Below are positions 24,958-33,411 of a stretch of DNA of 64,000 bases, piece by piece. A program made the position numbers and the translations under genes. Numbering within the stretch: the first letter of the stretch is position 1; each line of letters opens with the position of its first letter. A model generated the notes under the pieces. The model was given only the letters and a program-made list of their open reading frames with translations, did not search any database and was not told the DNA's origin. The stretch comes from Brevibacillus brevis (lineage in GTDB: Bacteria; Bacillota; Bacilli; Brevibacillales; Brevibacillaceae), in assembly GCF_001039275.2 (NCBI RefSeq), contig NZ_CP030117.1:2542001-2606000 (forward strand). Reading direction: 5' to 3'.

Positions 24958-25923
24958 ATGAATCTAGTCGATATTTACTTCAAGATGAAAAAAGATGTCC
25001 AATACATAGAAGATGAACTGGAAAAAGCAATTGATACGCCGGTTCGAGAGCTGTATCTATCTTCGACCCACTTACTCAAGGCAGGAGGAAAGCGGATTCG
25101 TCCCGTTTTTGTTTTGCTTGGCGGTAAGTGGGGCAATTACGATGTCAAAAAGCTAAAGCATGTGGCTGTTCCTCTCGAACTGATTCACATGGCTTCCCTG
25201 GTGCATGATGATGTCATTGACGATGCGGATAAGCGTCGCGGAAAAGATACCGTTCGGATGAAGTGGGATAACAAAGTAGCCATGTACGCCGGCGACTATA
25301 TTTTTGCGCGGGCATTGGCCATTGCCTCTCAGCTTCCGATCCCACAGTTGCACCAAATTCTCTCGAATGCAATCGTTGAGGTTTGCAAGGGAGAGATCGA
25401 GCAAGTAAAGGATTTGAATAACTGGGACCAAAACTTCCGTACGTATTTGCGTAGAATCAAACGAAAAACTGCGCTTTTAATTGCCATTAGCTGTCAATTA
25501 GGAGCAGTGGCAAGCGGAGCGTCAGCTGATATGATTCGCAAAATGTACTGGTACGGCTACAACGTGGGGATGGCTTTTCAAATTACCGATGACATTTTGG
25601 ACTTTACAGGGACTGAGAAGCAGTTAGGAAAGCCTGCTGGAAGCGACTTGGTGCATGGAAACATTACGTTGCCTGCGCTTTATTCCGCTCATCATGGAAA
25701 AGCACGTGCGCAATTCCAAGAATGGATCGCGCAAAATACGTTTTGGGATCATACAGATGAAGCGGTTCGTATGGTGCGAGAAGATGAGGGTATTGCCTTT
25801 TCGCAGCGCCTTGCTGAACGCTATATCAGCCGTGCCCATGCGATTCTCGCAGATTTGCCTAACAACCAAGCTAAGACATCCTTGACAGGTATCGCCAATT
25901 ATATTATTGATCGCAAATTTTAA
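24958..25923 (+). CDS. hepT: Heptaprenyl diphosphate synthase component 2 (catalytic)
   Basis: 321 aa from ATG 24958, four bases after TAGGTGGA; the GTG at 24949 would overlap that site. It condenses IPP units onto allylic diphosphates to give the C35 chain. Both Asp-rich motifs are present: DDVIDDADKRRG (about 85) and DDILDFTGTEKQLGKP (about 208), along with the KAGGKRIRP motif (about 43). It works with HepS. The normal hepS-menG-hepT order is preserved but with three inserted genes. Confidence 0.94.
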   Translation: MNLVDIYFKMKKDVQYIEDELEKAIDTPVRELYLSSTHLLKAGGKRIRPVFVLLGGKWGNYDVKKLKHVAVPLELIHMASLVHDDVIDDADKRRGKDTVRMKWDNKVAMYAGDYIFARALAIASQLPIPQLHQILSNAIVEVCKGEIEQVKDLNNWDQNFRTYLRRIKRKTALLIAISCQLGAVASGASADMIRKMYWYGYNVGMAFQITDDILDFTGTEKQLGKPAGSDLVHGNITLPALYSAHHGKARAQFQEWIAQNTFWDHTDEAVRMVREDEGIAFSQRLAERYISRAHAILADLPNNQAKTSLTGIANYIIDRKF

Positions 25924-25945
25924 TGATATTTTGACGGTCTGCCTG

Positions 25946-25974
25946 TTGCTTGACCACTCTACTTTTGATAAAAT
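25946..25974 (+). promoter_or_regulatory. Sigma-A promoter of ndk
   Basis: TTGCTT (25946-25951), 17 bp, TAAAAT (25969-25974), 54 bp upstream of the ndk ATG. Confidence 0.6.
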
Positions 25975-26027
25975 TTTCGTTGGTGTCCTATGCACCAATA
26001 CATAGCTCTAATGGAGGCATACTTACA

Positions 26028-26471
26028 ATGGAAAAAACATTCCTTATGGTAAAACCAGATGGCGTACAACGCAACCTGATCGGGGAAATCGTATCCCGTT
26101 TTGAGAAAAAAGGCTACCAACTCGTAGGTGCTAAGCTGATGACAGTAAGCCGCGAACTGGCTGAAGAACACTATGCAGAGCACAAAGAGCGCCCATTCTT
26201 CGGTGAACTGGTAGACTTCATCACTTCCGGACCAGTATTCGCTATGGTATGGCAAGGTAACAACGTAATCACAACTGCTCGCGCTATGATGGGCAAAACA
26301 AACCCAGTAGACGCTGCTTCCGGTACGATCCGTGGCGATTTTGCTACTTCCGTTGGCATGAACATCATCCACGGTTCTGACTCTCCTGAGAGCGCTGAGC
26401 GTGAAATCGGCCTGTGGTTCTCCGCTGAAGAAGTTCTCTCCTTCGAGAAAACAATCCAACGCTGGATCTAA
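26028..26471 (+). CDS. ndk: Nucleoside-diphosphate kinase
   Basis: 147 aa from ATG 26028, 11 bases after TGGAGG. It transfers phosphate from ATP to NDPs through a phospho-His. The N-terminal [16 protein letters not shown] and the active-site [17 protein letters not shown] block (His near residue 115) are diagnostic. Length is exact for the family. Codon choice looks strongly biased, as in a highly expressed gene. It has its own promoter and terminator. Confidence 0.98.
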   Translation: MEKTFLMVKPDGVQRNLIGEIVSRFEKKGYQLVGAKLMTVSRELAEEHYAEHKERPFFGELVDFITSGPVFAMVWQGNNVITTARAMMGKTNPVDAASGTIRGDFATSVGMNIIHGSDSPESAEREIGLWFSAEEVLSFEKTIQRWI

Positions 26472-26483
26472 GACTGATCGAGA

Positions 26484-26514
26484 AGACCCCATTTATTGGG
26501 GTTTTCTTTTTTTT
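26484..26514 (+). terminator. Terminator after ndk
   Basis: ACCCCA-tttat-TGGGGT stem, followed by a long T run. Confidence 0.87.
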
Positions 26515-26599
26515 GTCAAAATCTTTGTCAAAACAGATAGGATAATGACGAAATATAGCGAATGAAGTTAGGGAGTTTGCAAAGGGGGTACGATTCAGC

Positions 26600-27373
26600 A
26601 TGGAAGATAAGGACTTTCTCCAATTTATTGCTAGTGTGAAGAAAATGACTGGAATTGATCTTGCCCTCTACAAGGAAGCACAGATGAAGCGCCGTCTAAC
26701 CTCGTTGAGACAAAAGCGGGGGTACAACACATTTGCCCAGTATTTCGATGCCATCGCTAAAGACAAGGAGCTTTTCTATGAGTTCCTCGACAGGATGACC
26801 ATCAACGTATCGGAATTTTTCCGCAATCCAGGCCGATGGGAAGTTCTCGAGAATAAAATTTTGCCACGCTTGGCGAAGCAATCGCCGCGGGTGAAATGCT
26901 GGAGTGCGGCATGCTCAACAGGGGAGGAGCCGTACACTCTCTCACTGATTTTGCTACGCAAGAAGATGGATGCGACCGTGCTCGCTTCCGATATTGATGA
27001 GGGTGCACTAGCAAAAGCGAAGCAAGGGGTATACACGGACCGCTCCCTGCAAGATTGTCCGAAAGACCTCGTAGCGAAGTATTTTGAAAAAGATACACTC
27101 AGCTATCGCATCACGGACGAAGTGAAGAGAAAAGTGACGTTCAAAAAACATAATTTATTGGCGGACTCATTTGATTCTCAATTTGATTTGATTATTTGCC
27201 GGAACGTGATGATATACTTTACCGAAGAAGCAAAGCATGAGCTGTATCATAAGTTTAGCCGGGCGCTGAAACCTGGCGGGGTACTCTTTGTAGGCAGCAC
27301 GGAACAAATTTTTCAGCCGCAACAATATCAACTGGAGACAGAGGATACGTTCTTCTATCGAAAAATGGGTTGA
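26600..27373 (+). CDS. cheR: Chemotaxis protein methyltransferase CheR
   Basis: 257 aa. It methylates glutamates of chemoreceptors using SAM. The N-terminal helical domain (about 1-75) contains the [12 protein letters not shown] segment and the catalytic domain has [30 protein letters not shown] (SAM motif I, about 103) and the [13 protein letters not shown] block (about 205). It sits between ndk and aroC as in B. subtilis. Together with the PilZ flagellar brake it shows the organism is motile. Confidence 0.96.
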   Translation: MEDKDFLQFIASVKKMTGIDLALYKEAQMKRRLTSLRQKRGYNTFAQYFDAIAKDKELFYEFLDRMTINVSEFFRNPGRWEVLENKILPRLAKQSPRVKCWSAACSTGEEPYTLSLILLRKKMDATVLASDIDEGALAKAKQGVYTDRSLQDCPKDLVAKYFEKDTLSYRITDEVKRKVTFKKHNLLADSFDSQFDLIICRNVMIYFTEEAKHELYHKFSRALKPGGVLFVGSTEQIFQPQQYQLETEDTFFYRKMG

Positions 27374-27449
27374 TTCATGTTGGCCTTGGTATATGTCTGC
27401 TGTTTTTTTCCAAGACTAGGAATACCTACTTTGCAAGAGGAGGCAGCAG

Positions 27450-27608
27450 ATGGATAAACACAAGGTCATCGAAGCATACCGTCGAGGGCTGATCACACTG
27501 CAGGAATGTGGTCAGATATTAGGGGCGGAGAGGACACAACTAGATGATTTGATACGCGTGGATCACACTCGCAAACCGCTGAGCCCTAATCCTTTTTTCA
27601 ACGTGTAG
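27450..27608 (+). CDS. 52-aa helical protein of unknown function
   Basis: ATG 27450, six bases after AGAGGAGG, ending TAG at 27608. The 52 aa begin MDKHKVIEAYRRGLITLQECG and look like a small helix-turn-helix or helical hairpin (two helices about 3-14 and 16-36), then a Pro/Asn-rich tail (RKPLSPNPFF). No membrane helix. Strong ribosome-binding site and clean codon use support coding. The stop lies at the base of a long perfect hairpin (27608-27638). Function unknown. Confidence 0.62.
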   Translation: MDKHKVIEAYRRGLITLQECGQILGAERTQLDDLIRVDHTRKPLSPNPFFNV

Positions 27609-27638
27609 GAATATATAAACGCTTCGTTTATATATTCC
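27608..27638 (+). repeat. Perfect 14-bp inverted repeat with 3-nt loop
   Basis: GGAATATATAAACG (27608-27621), loop CTT, CGTTTATATATTCC (27625-27638). No T run follows, so it is not an ordinary terminator. It begins in the stop codon of the 52-aa ORF. Confidence 0.85.
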
Positions 27639-27944
27639 GGAACGCATGGAAACTTTCCCTAAAACGCGGTCGCTCCTCCGTGAGCTATCAACGATAGAGG
27701 TTTCCTTAACGTGTAGGTATGTCAATCCTGATTCATTCGCGATAGCGTAAAGAGAGCGCTTCTCCCAATACGGAGGGGCGTTTTCCTGTAAGAAGAAAAG
27801 GTTTTTCGCAGACGTTTCCCACTTTTGTATTTCCACGGCGTACTAGGTATGATATTATAGCGCTTAAAAGTGATAAAGGACAGCGCCCCGAAAAAAGAAC
27901 CTTAAGGGGATACAGGCTGCCAGGAGGATGGAGGAAGGATAGAG
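27609..27944 (+). other. 336-bp intergenic region before aroC
   Basis: No gene seen. It contains the 14-bp inverted repeat (27608-27638), a decamer AACGTGTAGG present at 27600-27609 and again at 27708-27717, distant GGAAAC/GTTTCC and CTATC/GATAG inverted pairs, and a putative sigma-A promoter for aroC. The minus-strand frame through it is judged to be non-coding. Confidence 0.6.
27825..27853 (+). promoter_or_regulatory. Putative sigma-A promoter of the aro operon
   Basis: TTGTAT (27825-27830), 17 bp, TATGAT (27848-27853). It would give a leader of about 85 nt before aroC. Confidence 0.55.
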
Positions 27945-29108
27945 ATGCGTTACTTGACAGCAGGGGAATCCCACGGGCCGCAATTAACAGCTATCATCGA
28001 GGGCGTACCGAGCAACCTGCCGATTTCCATTGAGGAAATTAATGAGCAGTTGGCACGTCGTCAGAAAGGCCATGGCCGCGGCAGAAGAATGCAGATTGAA
28101 AAGGATCAGGTGAAAATTCTTTCTGGTGTCCGTCATGGATATACAACCGGAGCTCCTATCACACTGGTCGTTGAAAATAATGATTGGACGCATTGGCAAG
28201 GAATCATGAGTGCCGAGCCTGTAGAGGAAGGCGCTGAAGAAAAGCGTCGCGTTTCCCGTCCACGCCCTGGACATGCTGATTTAAACGGGGCTATTAAGTA
28301 TCATCAACGCGATATGCGCAATATTCTGGAGCGTTCCAGCGCTCGTGAGACTACAGTCCGTGTAGCTGTTGGTGCAGTCGCACGTCAATTGCTGAAACAA
28401 TTTGGCATCCGTATTGGCGGCCAGGTGCTCCAGATCAACGAGATCGTGGCGAAGCGACAAGAAGTAAGTCTGGAAGAGCTGATTGCGCGTACAGAAGAAT
28501 CGCCAGTACGCTGTTTGGATAAAGAAGCAGAGCCACTGATGATGGCGGCGATTGACAAAGCAAAAGAAGACGGGGATTCTCTCGGTGGTACCGTAGAAGT
28601 TATCGTTGAAGGCGTACCGATTGGTTTGGGTAGCCATGTGCAATGGGACCGCAAGCTGGATGGACGTCTTGCACAAGCGATGATGAGCATTCAGGCCTTC
28701 AAAGGTGTCGAAATCGGTATCGGGTTCGAGGCAGCCGGTCTGAAAGGCTCGCAGGTTCATGACGAGATTATTTGGAACGAAGAAACTGGCTACAGCCGTA
28801 AAACAAATCGTGCAGGTGGACTCGAAGGCGGTATGACGACAGGAATGCCTGTAGTGGTTCGCGGTGTCATGAAGCCGATCCCTACCCTGTACAAACCGTT
28901 GATGAGTGTGGATATCGACTCGAGAGAGCCATTCTCAGCGAGCATTGAGCGTTCCGATAGTTGTGCTGTTCCAGCGGCAAGTGTCGTCGCGGAGGCAGTG
29001 GTAGCATGGGAGATCGCAAGTGCCATGTGCGAAAAATTCCCTTCTGATTCTCTTGACGACATGGAAGAAAACGTACGTCAATACCGTGCGTACACGGAGA
29101 AATTCTAA
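27945..29108 (+). CDS. aroC: Chorismate synthase
   Basis: 387 aa. It converts EPSP to chorismate using reduced FMN. The N-terminal [19 protein letters not shown], the [15 protein letters not shown] block, the [13 protein letters not shown] segment, the [15 protein letters not shown] motif and the late [12 protein letters not shown] are all conserved. It starts the aroC-aroB-aroH cluster; the stop overlaps the aroB ATG (TAATG). The product feeds both the trp genes downstream and MqnA upstream. Confidence 0.98.
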   Translation: MRYLTAGESHGPQLTAIIEGVPSNLPISIEEINEQLARRQKGHGRGRRMQIEKDQVKILSGVRHGYTTGAPITLVVENNDWTHWQGIMSAEPVEEGAEEKRRVSRPRPGHADLNGAIKYHQRDMRNILERSSARETTVRVAVGAVARQLLKQFGIRIGGQVLQINEIVAKRQEVSLEELIARTEESPVRCLDKEAEPLMMAAIDKAKEDGDSLGGTVEVIVEGVPIGLGSHVQWDRKLDGRLAQAMMSIQAFKGVEIGIGFEAAGLKGSQVHDEIIWNEETGYSRKTNRAGGLEGGMTTGMPVVVRGVMKPIPTLYKPLMSVDIDSREPFSASIERSDSCAVPAASVVAEAVVAWEIASAMCEKFPSDSLDDMEENVRQYRAYTEKF

Positions 29109-30208
29109 TGAGTATAGAGAAGCTGACTGTTGAGCTGGGGGAGCGTTCCTACCAGATTGTAATAGGCGAGGGTCTTTTGCACGAGGCAGCAGCGTTGCTA
29201 GTAGAGGCAGGAATTGCTTCTACTAGCAAGCTGATGATTGTCACAGATGAGAATGTAGCCATTCAGTACTTAGAGCCTTTGCTCGAAGTGTTGCGGCAGC
29301 ATGGGTATCAGGTCCACCCAGCTGTGATCGCTGCTGGGGAAAAATCGAAGAGCCTGACTGTCTACGAGCGATTGATGACAGAGGCAATTGATGCCGGACT
29401 GGACAGAAAGTCTGCTGTAGTGGCTCTCGGTGGAGGAGTCGTCGGAGACTTGGCTGGATTTGTGGCTGCTACGTACATGCGAGGCATTGATTTCGTTCAA
29501 ATGCCAACTACCTTGCTCGCACATGATAGCTCGGTTGGTGGAAAAGTAGCGATCAATCATCCGCTCGGCAAAAATCTTATTGGTGCTTTCCATCAGCCCA
29601 AAGTTGTTATTTACGACACGAAAGCATTGCATAGCTTACCGAAGCGGGAAATCGCAGCAGGTTTTGCAGAGGTTGTTAAGCATGGACTTATCGCCGACGC
29701 TGCCTTTGTCGATTGGCTAGAAGACAACGCTGATTTGTTATGGCAACTCGATTCAGAATTATTAGGGAAAGCCATTGAAAAAGGTTGCGCAGTCAAAGCG
29801 GCTATTGTTTCTCAAGACGAGACAGAGCAAGGGCAGCGTGCATTGCTTAATTTGGGTCATACGTTTGGTCATGCGTTTGAAGCGCTGTCTGCTTACTCGA
29901 CCCTGAATCATGGGGAAGCCATCTCAATTGGGATGTGTTTGGCTGCCAAGGTAGCGGAACGGATTGGTTTTGCCGAGACTGGTGTATACAATCGCACGAA
30001 ACGGATGCTGGAACTGTTCCACCTGCCAACGGCATGGCCAGGTAATCTCTCCCCAGAAGCTGTGCTGGAAGCCATGAAACGAGACAAAAAGACAGTAGGC
30101 GGAAAGCTGGCCTTTGTGTTGCCTAGGGCAATCGGGCAGGTTGAAGTCGTCAAAAATATAGAAGATGAACTCATACTGGGAGTCATGAGGGAAGAAGTGG
30201 AGGGATAA
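29108..30208 (+). CDS. aroB: 3-dehydroquinate synthase
   Basis: 366 aa, translationally coupled to aroC. It cyclises DAHP to 3-dehydroquinate with NAD and a divalent metal. Motifs include GEKSKSLTVYERL, ALGGGVVGDLAGFVAATYMRG (NAD binding), a DSSVGGKVAINHP block and the metal ligands in LNLGHTFGHAFEA and LNHGEAISIGM. It is the early step of the shikimate pathway; other early genes (aroD, shikimate kinase) are not in this window. Confidence 0.98.
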   Translation: MSIEKLTVELGERSYQIVIGEGLLHEAAALLVEAGIASTSKLMIVTDENVAIQYLEPLLEVLRQHGYQVHPAVIAAGEKSKSLTVYERLMTEAIDAGLDRKSAVVALGGGVVGDLAGFVAATYMRGIDFVQMPTTLLAHDSSVGGKVAINHPLGKNLIGAFHQPKVVIYDTKALHSLPKREIAAGFAEVVKHGLIADAAFVDWLEDNADLLWQLDSELLGKAIEKGCAVKAAIVSQDETEQGQRALLNLGHTFGHAFEALSAYSTLNHGEAISIGMCLAAKVAERIGFAETGVYNRTKRMLELFHLPTAWPGNLSPEAVLEAMKRDKKTVGGKLAFVLPRAIGQVEVVKNIEDELILGVMREEVEG

Positions 30209-30210
30209 GG

Positions 30211-30588
30211 ATGGGAATGAGAGGAATCAGAGGCGCGGTCACGGTGGAAGCCGATACGCGCGAAGAGATTGTCTCCTCTACAAAATGGTTGTTGGAGGAA
30301 ATGGTAGCCCGCAATGAAGTAAACCCCGAAGACATTGGCAGCATCATTATCACGACGACAGAGGACCTCTGTGCGACCTTCCCTGCTCAAGCGGCCCGCC
30401 TGCTTGAAGGAGAAGCTTGGCAATACGTTCCACTCATGTGCGCAAGAGAAATCCCGGTGCCGGGTGGCTTGCCACTTTGTATTCGTGTCATGATGCATGT
30501 GAATACGGACAAGACAGCAAAAGACATTCATCACGTCTTTTTGCGTGAAGCAGTCAAGCTACGCCCGGATTTGACAAATCGCGGTTGA
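30211..30588 (+). CDS. aroH: Chorismate mutase, AroH class
   Basis: 125 aa, trimeric monofunctional type. It rearranges chorismate to prephenate for Phe and Tyr synthesis. Conserved elements are RGIRGAVTVEADTREEI at the N-terminus, a TEDLCATFPAQAAR block and the catalytic Arg/Tyr segment in PLMCAREIPVPGGLPLCIRVM. It begins two bases after aroB. It is followed by an intrinsic terminator in which the trp promoter appears to be embedded. Confidence 0.97.
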   Translation: MGMRGIRGAVTVEADTREEIVSSTKWLLEEMVARNEVNPEDIGSIIITTTEDLCATFPAQAARLLEGEAWQYVPLMCAREIPVPGGLPLCIRVMMHVNTDKTAKDIHHVFLREAVKLRPDLTNRG

Positions 30589-30613
30589 CAATTAGGGCGC
30601 TCTCTTTTACCAT
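30585..30613 (+). promoter_or_regulatory. Sigma-A promoter of the trp operon
   Basis: TTGACA (30585-30590), 17 bp, TACCAT (30608-30613). It overlaps the stop of aroH and the 5' arm of its terminator; initiation near 30620 leaves only the 3' arm in the trp transcript, so the hairpin would not end it. Confidence 0.65.
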
Positions 30614-30640
30614 AAGTGAAACGAGAGCGCCTCGTTTTTT
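30596..30640 (+). terminator. Terminator after aroH
   Basis: 9-bp stem GGCGCTCTC (30596-30604) with GAGAGCGCC (30623-30631), 18-nt loop, T6 at 30635-30640. Confidence 0.85.
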
Positions 30641-30665
30641 CCGGTAATAAGCAAAAGCCGGCTGA

Positions 30666-30719
30666 GAGCAGAGAATGAGTTGAGCAGAGTTGAGATGAGT
30701 TAGGTTGAGGAGAGAAGAG
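30666..30719 (+). promoter_or_regulatory. TRAP-binding site: 11 NAG triplets in the trp leader
   Basis: Triplets start at 30666, 30671, 30677, 30682, 30687, 30692, 30697, 30701 (UAG), 30707, 30712 and 30717: ten GAG and one UAG, spaced mostly by two bases, a few by one or three. Eleven triplets match the 11-subunit TRAP ring encoded by mtrB at 20.0 kb. Spacing of two bases is the preferred arrangement in B. subtilis. Confidence 0.93.
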
Positions 30720-30757
30720 AAGGCTGGGTACATATTGACACCCAATCCAGGTCTCTT
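30715..30757 (+). promoter_or_regulatory. trp antiterminator
   Basis: AAGAGA (30715-30720) can pair with TCTCTT (30752-30757), enclosing TGGGT (30725-30729) with ACCCA (30740-30744). It includes the last TRAP triplet and the 5' arm of the terminator, so bound TRAP would block it. Confidence 0.7.
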
Positions 30758-30772
30758 TGTCTGGATTTTTTT
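30744..30772 (+). terminator. trp leader attenuator (terminator)
   Basis: AATCCAG (30744-30750) pairs with CTGGATT (30761-30767), loop of 10, followed by T5. It is upstream of trpE and so acts as a conditional stop. Confidence 0.82.
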
Positions 30773-30848
30773 GTATACAAAAATTTCTCCCCCCTACCTC
30801 TCGCTCTAGAAGCGGGTGTAGAAAAGGTGGATGCCTCATTCCCTTTTC

Positions 30849-30868
30849 TCTCCCACTAATTGAGGAGA
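30849..30868 (+). promoter_or_regulatory. Possible trpE Shine-Dalgarno sequestering hairpin
   Basis: TCTCC (30849-30853) can pair with GGAGA (30864-30868), which covers part of GAGGAG, the trpE ribosome site. B. subtilis TRAP also acts through such a hairpin. Five pairs only, so weak. Confidence 0.35.
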
Positions 30869-30877
30869 TGAGAGTCC

Positions 30878-32392
30878 ATGTATTTCCCTTCCCTTGCCGA
30901 GGTTAAGACCCTCTCGGCGTCGTATTCCCTTATTCCTGTAAGCATGAAACTGTTAGCGGATCAGGAGACACCGATTCGCTTGTATCAGAAGATTCGTAAA
31001 AGTGATTCCTTTTTGCTGGAGAGCGTAGAAGGTGGTGCGCGTTGGGCGCGTTTTTCGTTCATTGGCATGAATCCTTTTCAAATCGTAGAAGCAAAGGGTG
31101 AAGAAATCACCGTTTCCTATCGCACAGGTGAAAAGCTTGTCCAGACAGGAAATCCCGTCTCCTTTTTGCGTGAAGAAACCGATCGCTACAAAAGCCCGAA
31201 GCTACCCGGGCTGCCTCGTCTCAGTGGTGGTGCGGTAGGCTTTTTCGGTTACAATACGCTACGCTACTTCGAAAATTTGCCAGCACATCGCAAGGAAGCT
31301 GTACGAGTGCCGGATATGCGCTTTCTGTTTGTTGATGAGATGATCGCCTTTGATCATTTGAAGCAAGAAATTCAATTGATTGTGAACCTCCATGTGGAGC
31401 CAGGCGACACCGAAGACATTATTGGCGAAAAATACAAGCAAGTTTGCGAACGAATCGAGGAGATGGCTACCAAAGTTTCGGCTCCGCTTGAAATGGATCA
31501 ACGCATTCAAGTAGCAGCAGATACACCAGCGCCATTGACAGTACAGCCAAATATGACGCGTGAACAATACGAGCAGCTAGTCGTGCAGGCGAAAGAATAC
31601 ATCGCAGCCGGCGACATTTTTCAAGTCGTGTTGTCCCAACGTTTTTCCGTAAAGACAGATGTCGATCCTTTTGCGGTATATCGATTGCTGCGTACGTTGA
31701 ACCCTTCCCCATATATGTACTATCTCGAATACGAGGGCGAGACAGTCGTCGGGACTTCACCAGAACTACTCGTGCGTGTGGAAGATGAAAAAGTAGAGAT
31801 GCGGCCGATTGCAGGAACGCGGAAAAGAGGGGCAACCCCACAAGAAGATGCTGTGTTGGCGGCTGATCTTTTGGCAGATAAAAAGGAGAGAGCCGAGCAC
31901 TACATGCTGCTGGATCTAGGACGCAACGATGTAGGAAAGGTCTCTGCATACGGAAGCGTGAAAGTGGAAGAAGCATTGGTGATTGAAAACTACTCCCATG
32001 TGATGCATATGGTTTCGCATGTGACCGGCAAGCTTCGTGAGGGACTCCACGCTTTCGATGCATTGCTGAGTGCTTTTCCGGCTGGTACAGTATCTGGTTC
32101 TCCCAAGCTGCGGGCGATGGAAATTATTGCAGAGCTCGAACCTGATGCACGTCATCTGTATGCGGGAGCAATTGGCTACATTTCGTTTGATGGTTCACTC
32201 GATAGCTGCATCACGATTCGAACGTTGTTCTTTCAGGATGGATACGCGCATGTACAGGCAGGTGCAGGCATCGTAGCGGATTCGGTCCCTGCGAGTGAAT
32301 ATCAAGAGACGGTGAACAAAGCAGCAGCGATGCTCTCTGCGTTAGAAAGAGCGGAACAGTTGTTTGTCAGAAAGGTGGAGTTGTCATGCTAA
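30878..32392 (+). CDS. trpE: Anthranilate synthase component I
   Basis: 504 aa, ATG ten bases after GAGGAG. It makes anthranilate from chorismate and ammonia. The tryptophan feedback site motif LLES is in SFLLESVEGGARW (about 47), and the chorismate-binding signatures are LSQRFSVKTD, GTSPELLVRVE, PIAGTRKRG, ERAEHYMLLDLGRNDVG and AFPAGTVSGSPKLRAMEI. No trpG follows; as in B. subtilis a glutamine amidotransferase (pabA) encoded elsewhere must supply ammonia. It overlaps trpD by seven bases. Confidence 0.98.
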   Translation: MYFPSLAEVKTLSASYSLIPVSMKLLADQETPIRLYQKIRKSDSFLLESVEGGARWARFSFIGMNPFQIVEAKGEEITVSYRTGEKLVQTGNPVSFLREETDRYKSPKLPGLPRLSGGAVGFFGYNTLRYFENLPAHRKEAVRVPDMRFLFVDEMIAFDHLKQEIQLIVNLHVEPGDTEDIIGEKYKQVCERIEEMATKVSAPLEMDQRIQVAADTPAPLTVQPNMTREQYEQLVVQAKEYIAAGDIFQVVLSQRFSVKTDVDPFAVYRLLRTLNPSPYMYYLEYEGETVVGTSPELLVRVEDEKVEMRPIAGTRKRGATPQEDAVLAADLLADKKERAEHYMLLDLGRNDVGKVSAYGSVKVEEALVIENYSHVMHMVSHVTGKLREGLHAFDALLSAFPAGTVSGSPKLRAMEIIAELEPDARHLYAGAIGYISFDGSLDSCITIRTLFFQDGYAHVQAGAGIVADSVPASEYQETVNKAAAMLSALERAEQLFVRKVELSC

Positions 32393-33411
32393 CATACGCG
32401 CTGGAACAAATTCTGCTTGGGAAGCACTTAACACGGACGGTTGCAGAAGAGGCCATGGGCGAGATTATGGACGGAAAGGCAACTCCGGCTCAGATTGGTG
32501 CATTTTTAGCGAGTCTTCGCTTGAAGGGCGAGCAAGTGGAAGAGATTATCGGTTTTGCCAAAGCCATGAGAGCGCGGGCGATGAGTTTTCCGATCGATCT
32601 GCCAGGTCTGGTAGACACTTGCGGTACAGGTGGAGATGGAAGTCATACCTTTAACATTTCGACGGCGAGTGCAATTGTCGCAGCAGCGGACGGTGTACGC
32701 ATCGCCAAGCACGGGAATCGAGCGGTTTCCAGCAAAAGCGGTAGTGCGGATGTGTTAGAAGCGTTGGGAGTGCCCGTCAATTTATCTCCAAAAGACGCCG
32801 CAGACTGCCTGCGTATGACCAATCTCTGCTTCCTGTTCGCTCCCCTGTACCACCAAGCGATGAAGCATGCGGCTGGACCGCGAAAAGAATTGGCGATTCG
32901 TACGGTGTTTAATTTACTGGGACCATTGACGAATCCAGCAGGCGCCAGCCATCAGCTGATGGGCGTGTACGATGCCAAGCTGCTTCCAAGTGTAGCCGCA
33001 GTCTTACACGAGCTCGATGTGAACAGAGCGCTCGTTGTAGCAGGCTCGGATGGACTGGATGAATTAACCGTCACGGGAACGAGCCATATTGCCGAGTTGC
33101 GGGATGGGCGGATTTTGACATATGAAATCGAGCCAGAGCAGTTCGGTTTGCGCAGACATGAAAAGGATGCGTTGCGTGGCGGTGATGCCAATGAGAATGC
33201 GAAGATCATTCACGACGTGTTTTCCGGCGCACGTGGGGCAGCACGCGATATCGTTTTGCTGAATGCGGGCGCGATCCTCTACCTCGCAGATCGAGTTAGC
33301 TCGATTGAAACAGGGGTTATACGTGCAGCGGAACTGATCGACGGCGGACTGGTCATGCGAAAGCTCGAGCACGTTCGTCACATTGCAGGAGGTATGATTC
33401 ATGCTTCGTAA
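32386..33411 (+). CDS. trpD: Anthranilate phosphoribosyltransferase
   Basis: 341 aa, ATG overlapping the trpE stop. It joins anthranilate with PRPP. Motifs: DTCGTGGDGSHTFNIST (PRPP loop, about 80), KHGNRAVSSKSGSADVLEALG (about 107) and a NLLGPLTNPAGASHQLMGVY block (about 163). These are complete and the length is normal. The 11-base overlap with trpC suggests coupled translation through trpE-trpD-trpC-trpF-trpB. Confidence 0.98.
   Translation: MLTYALEQILLGKHLTRTVAEEAMGEIMDGKATPAQIGAFLASLRLKGEQVEEIIGFAKAMRARAMSFPIDLPGLVDTCGTGGDGSHTFNISTASAIVAAADGVRIAKHGNRAVSSKSGSADVLEALGVPVNLSPKDAADCLRMTNLCFLFAPLYHQAMKHAAGPRKELAIRTVFNLLGPLTNPAGASHQLMGVYDAKLLPSVAAVLHELDVNRALVVAGSDGLDELTVTGTSHIAELRDGRILTYEIEPEQFGLRRHEKDALRGGDANENAKIIHDVFSGARGAARDIVLLNAGAILYLADRVSSIETGVIRAAELIDGGLVMRKLEHVRHIAGGMIHAS

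Noticed and set aside
27608..27638. Intrinsic terminator for the 52-aa ORF
   Set aside because: The stem is perfect but AT-rich and no U tract follows, so it is listed as an inverted repeat only.
27540..27836. Minus-strand open frame of 98 codons across the pre-aroC gap
   Set aside because: No ribosome site, overlaps the 52-aa ORF and the long hairpin, and composition looks random.
30666..30719. Simple GA-rich low-complexity repeat or CRISPR-like array
   Set aside because: The 5-base periodicity, exactly 11 triplets and overlap with an antiterminator fit a TRAP site; no long direct repeats exist here or elsewhere in the window.
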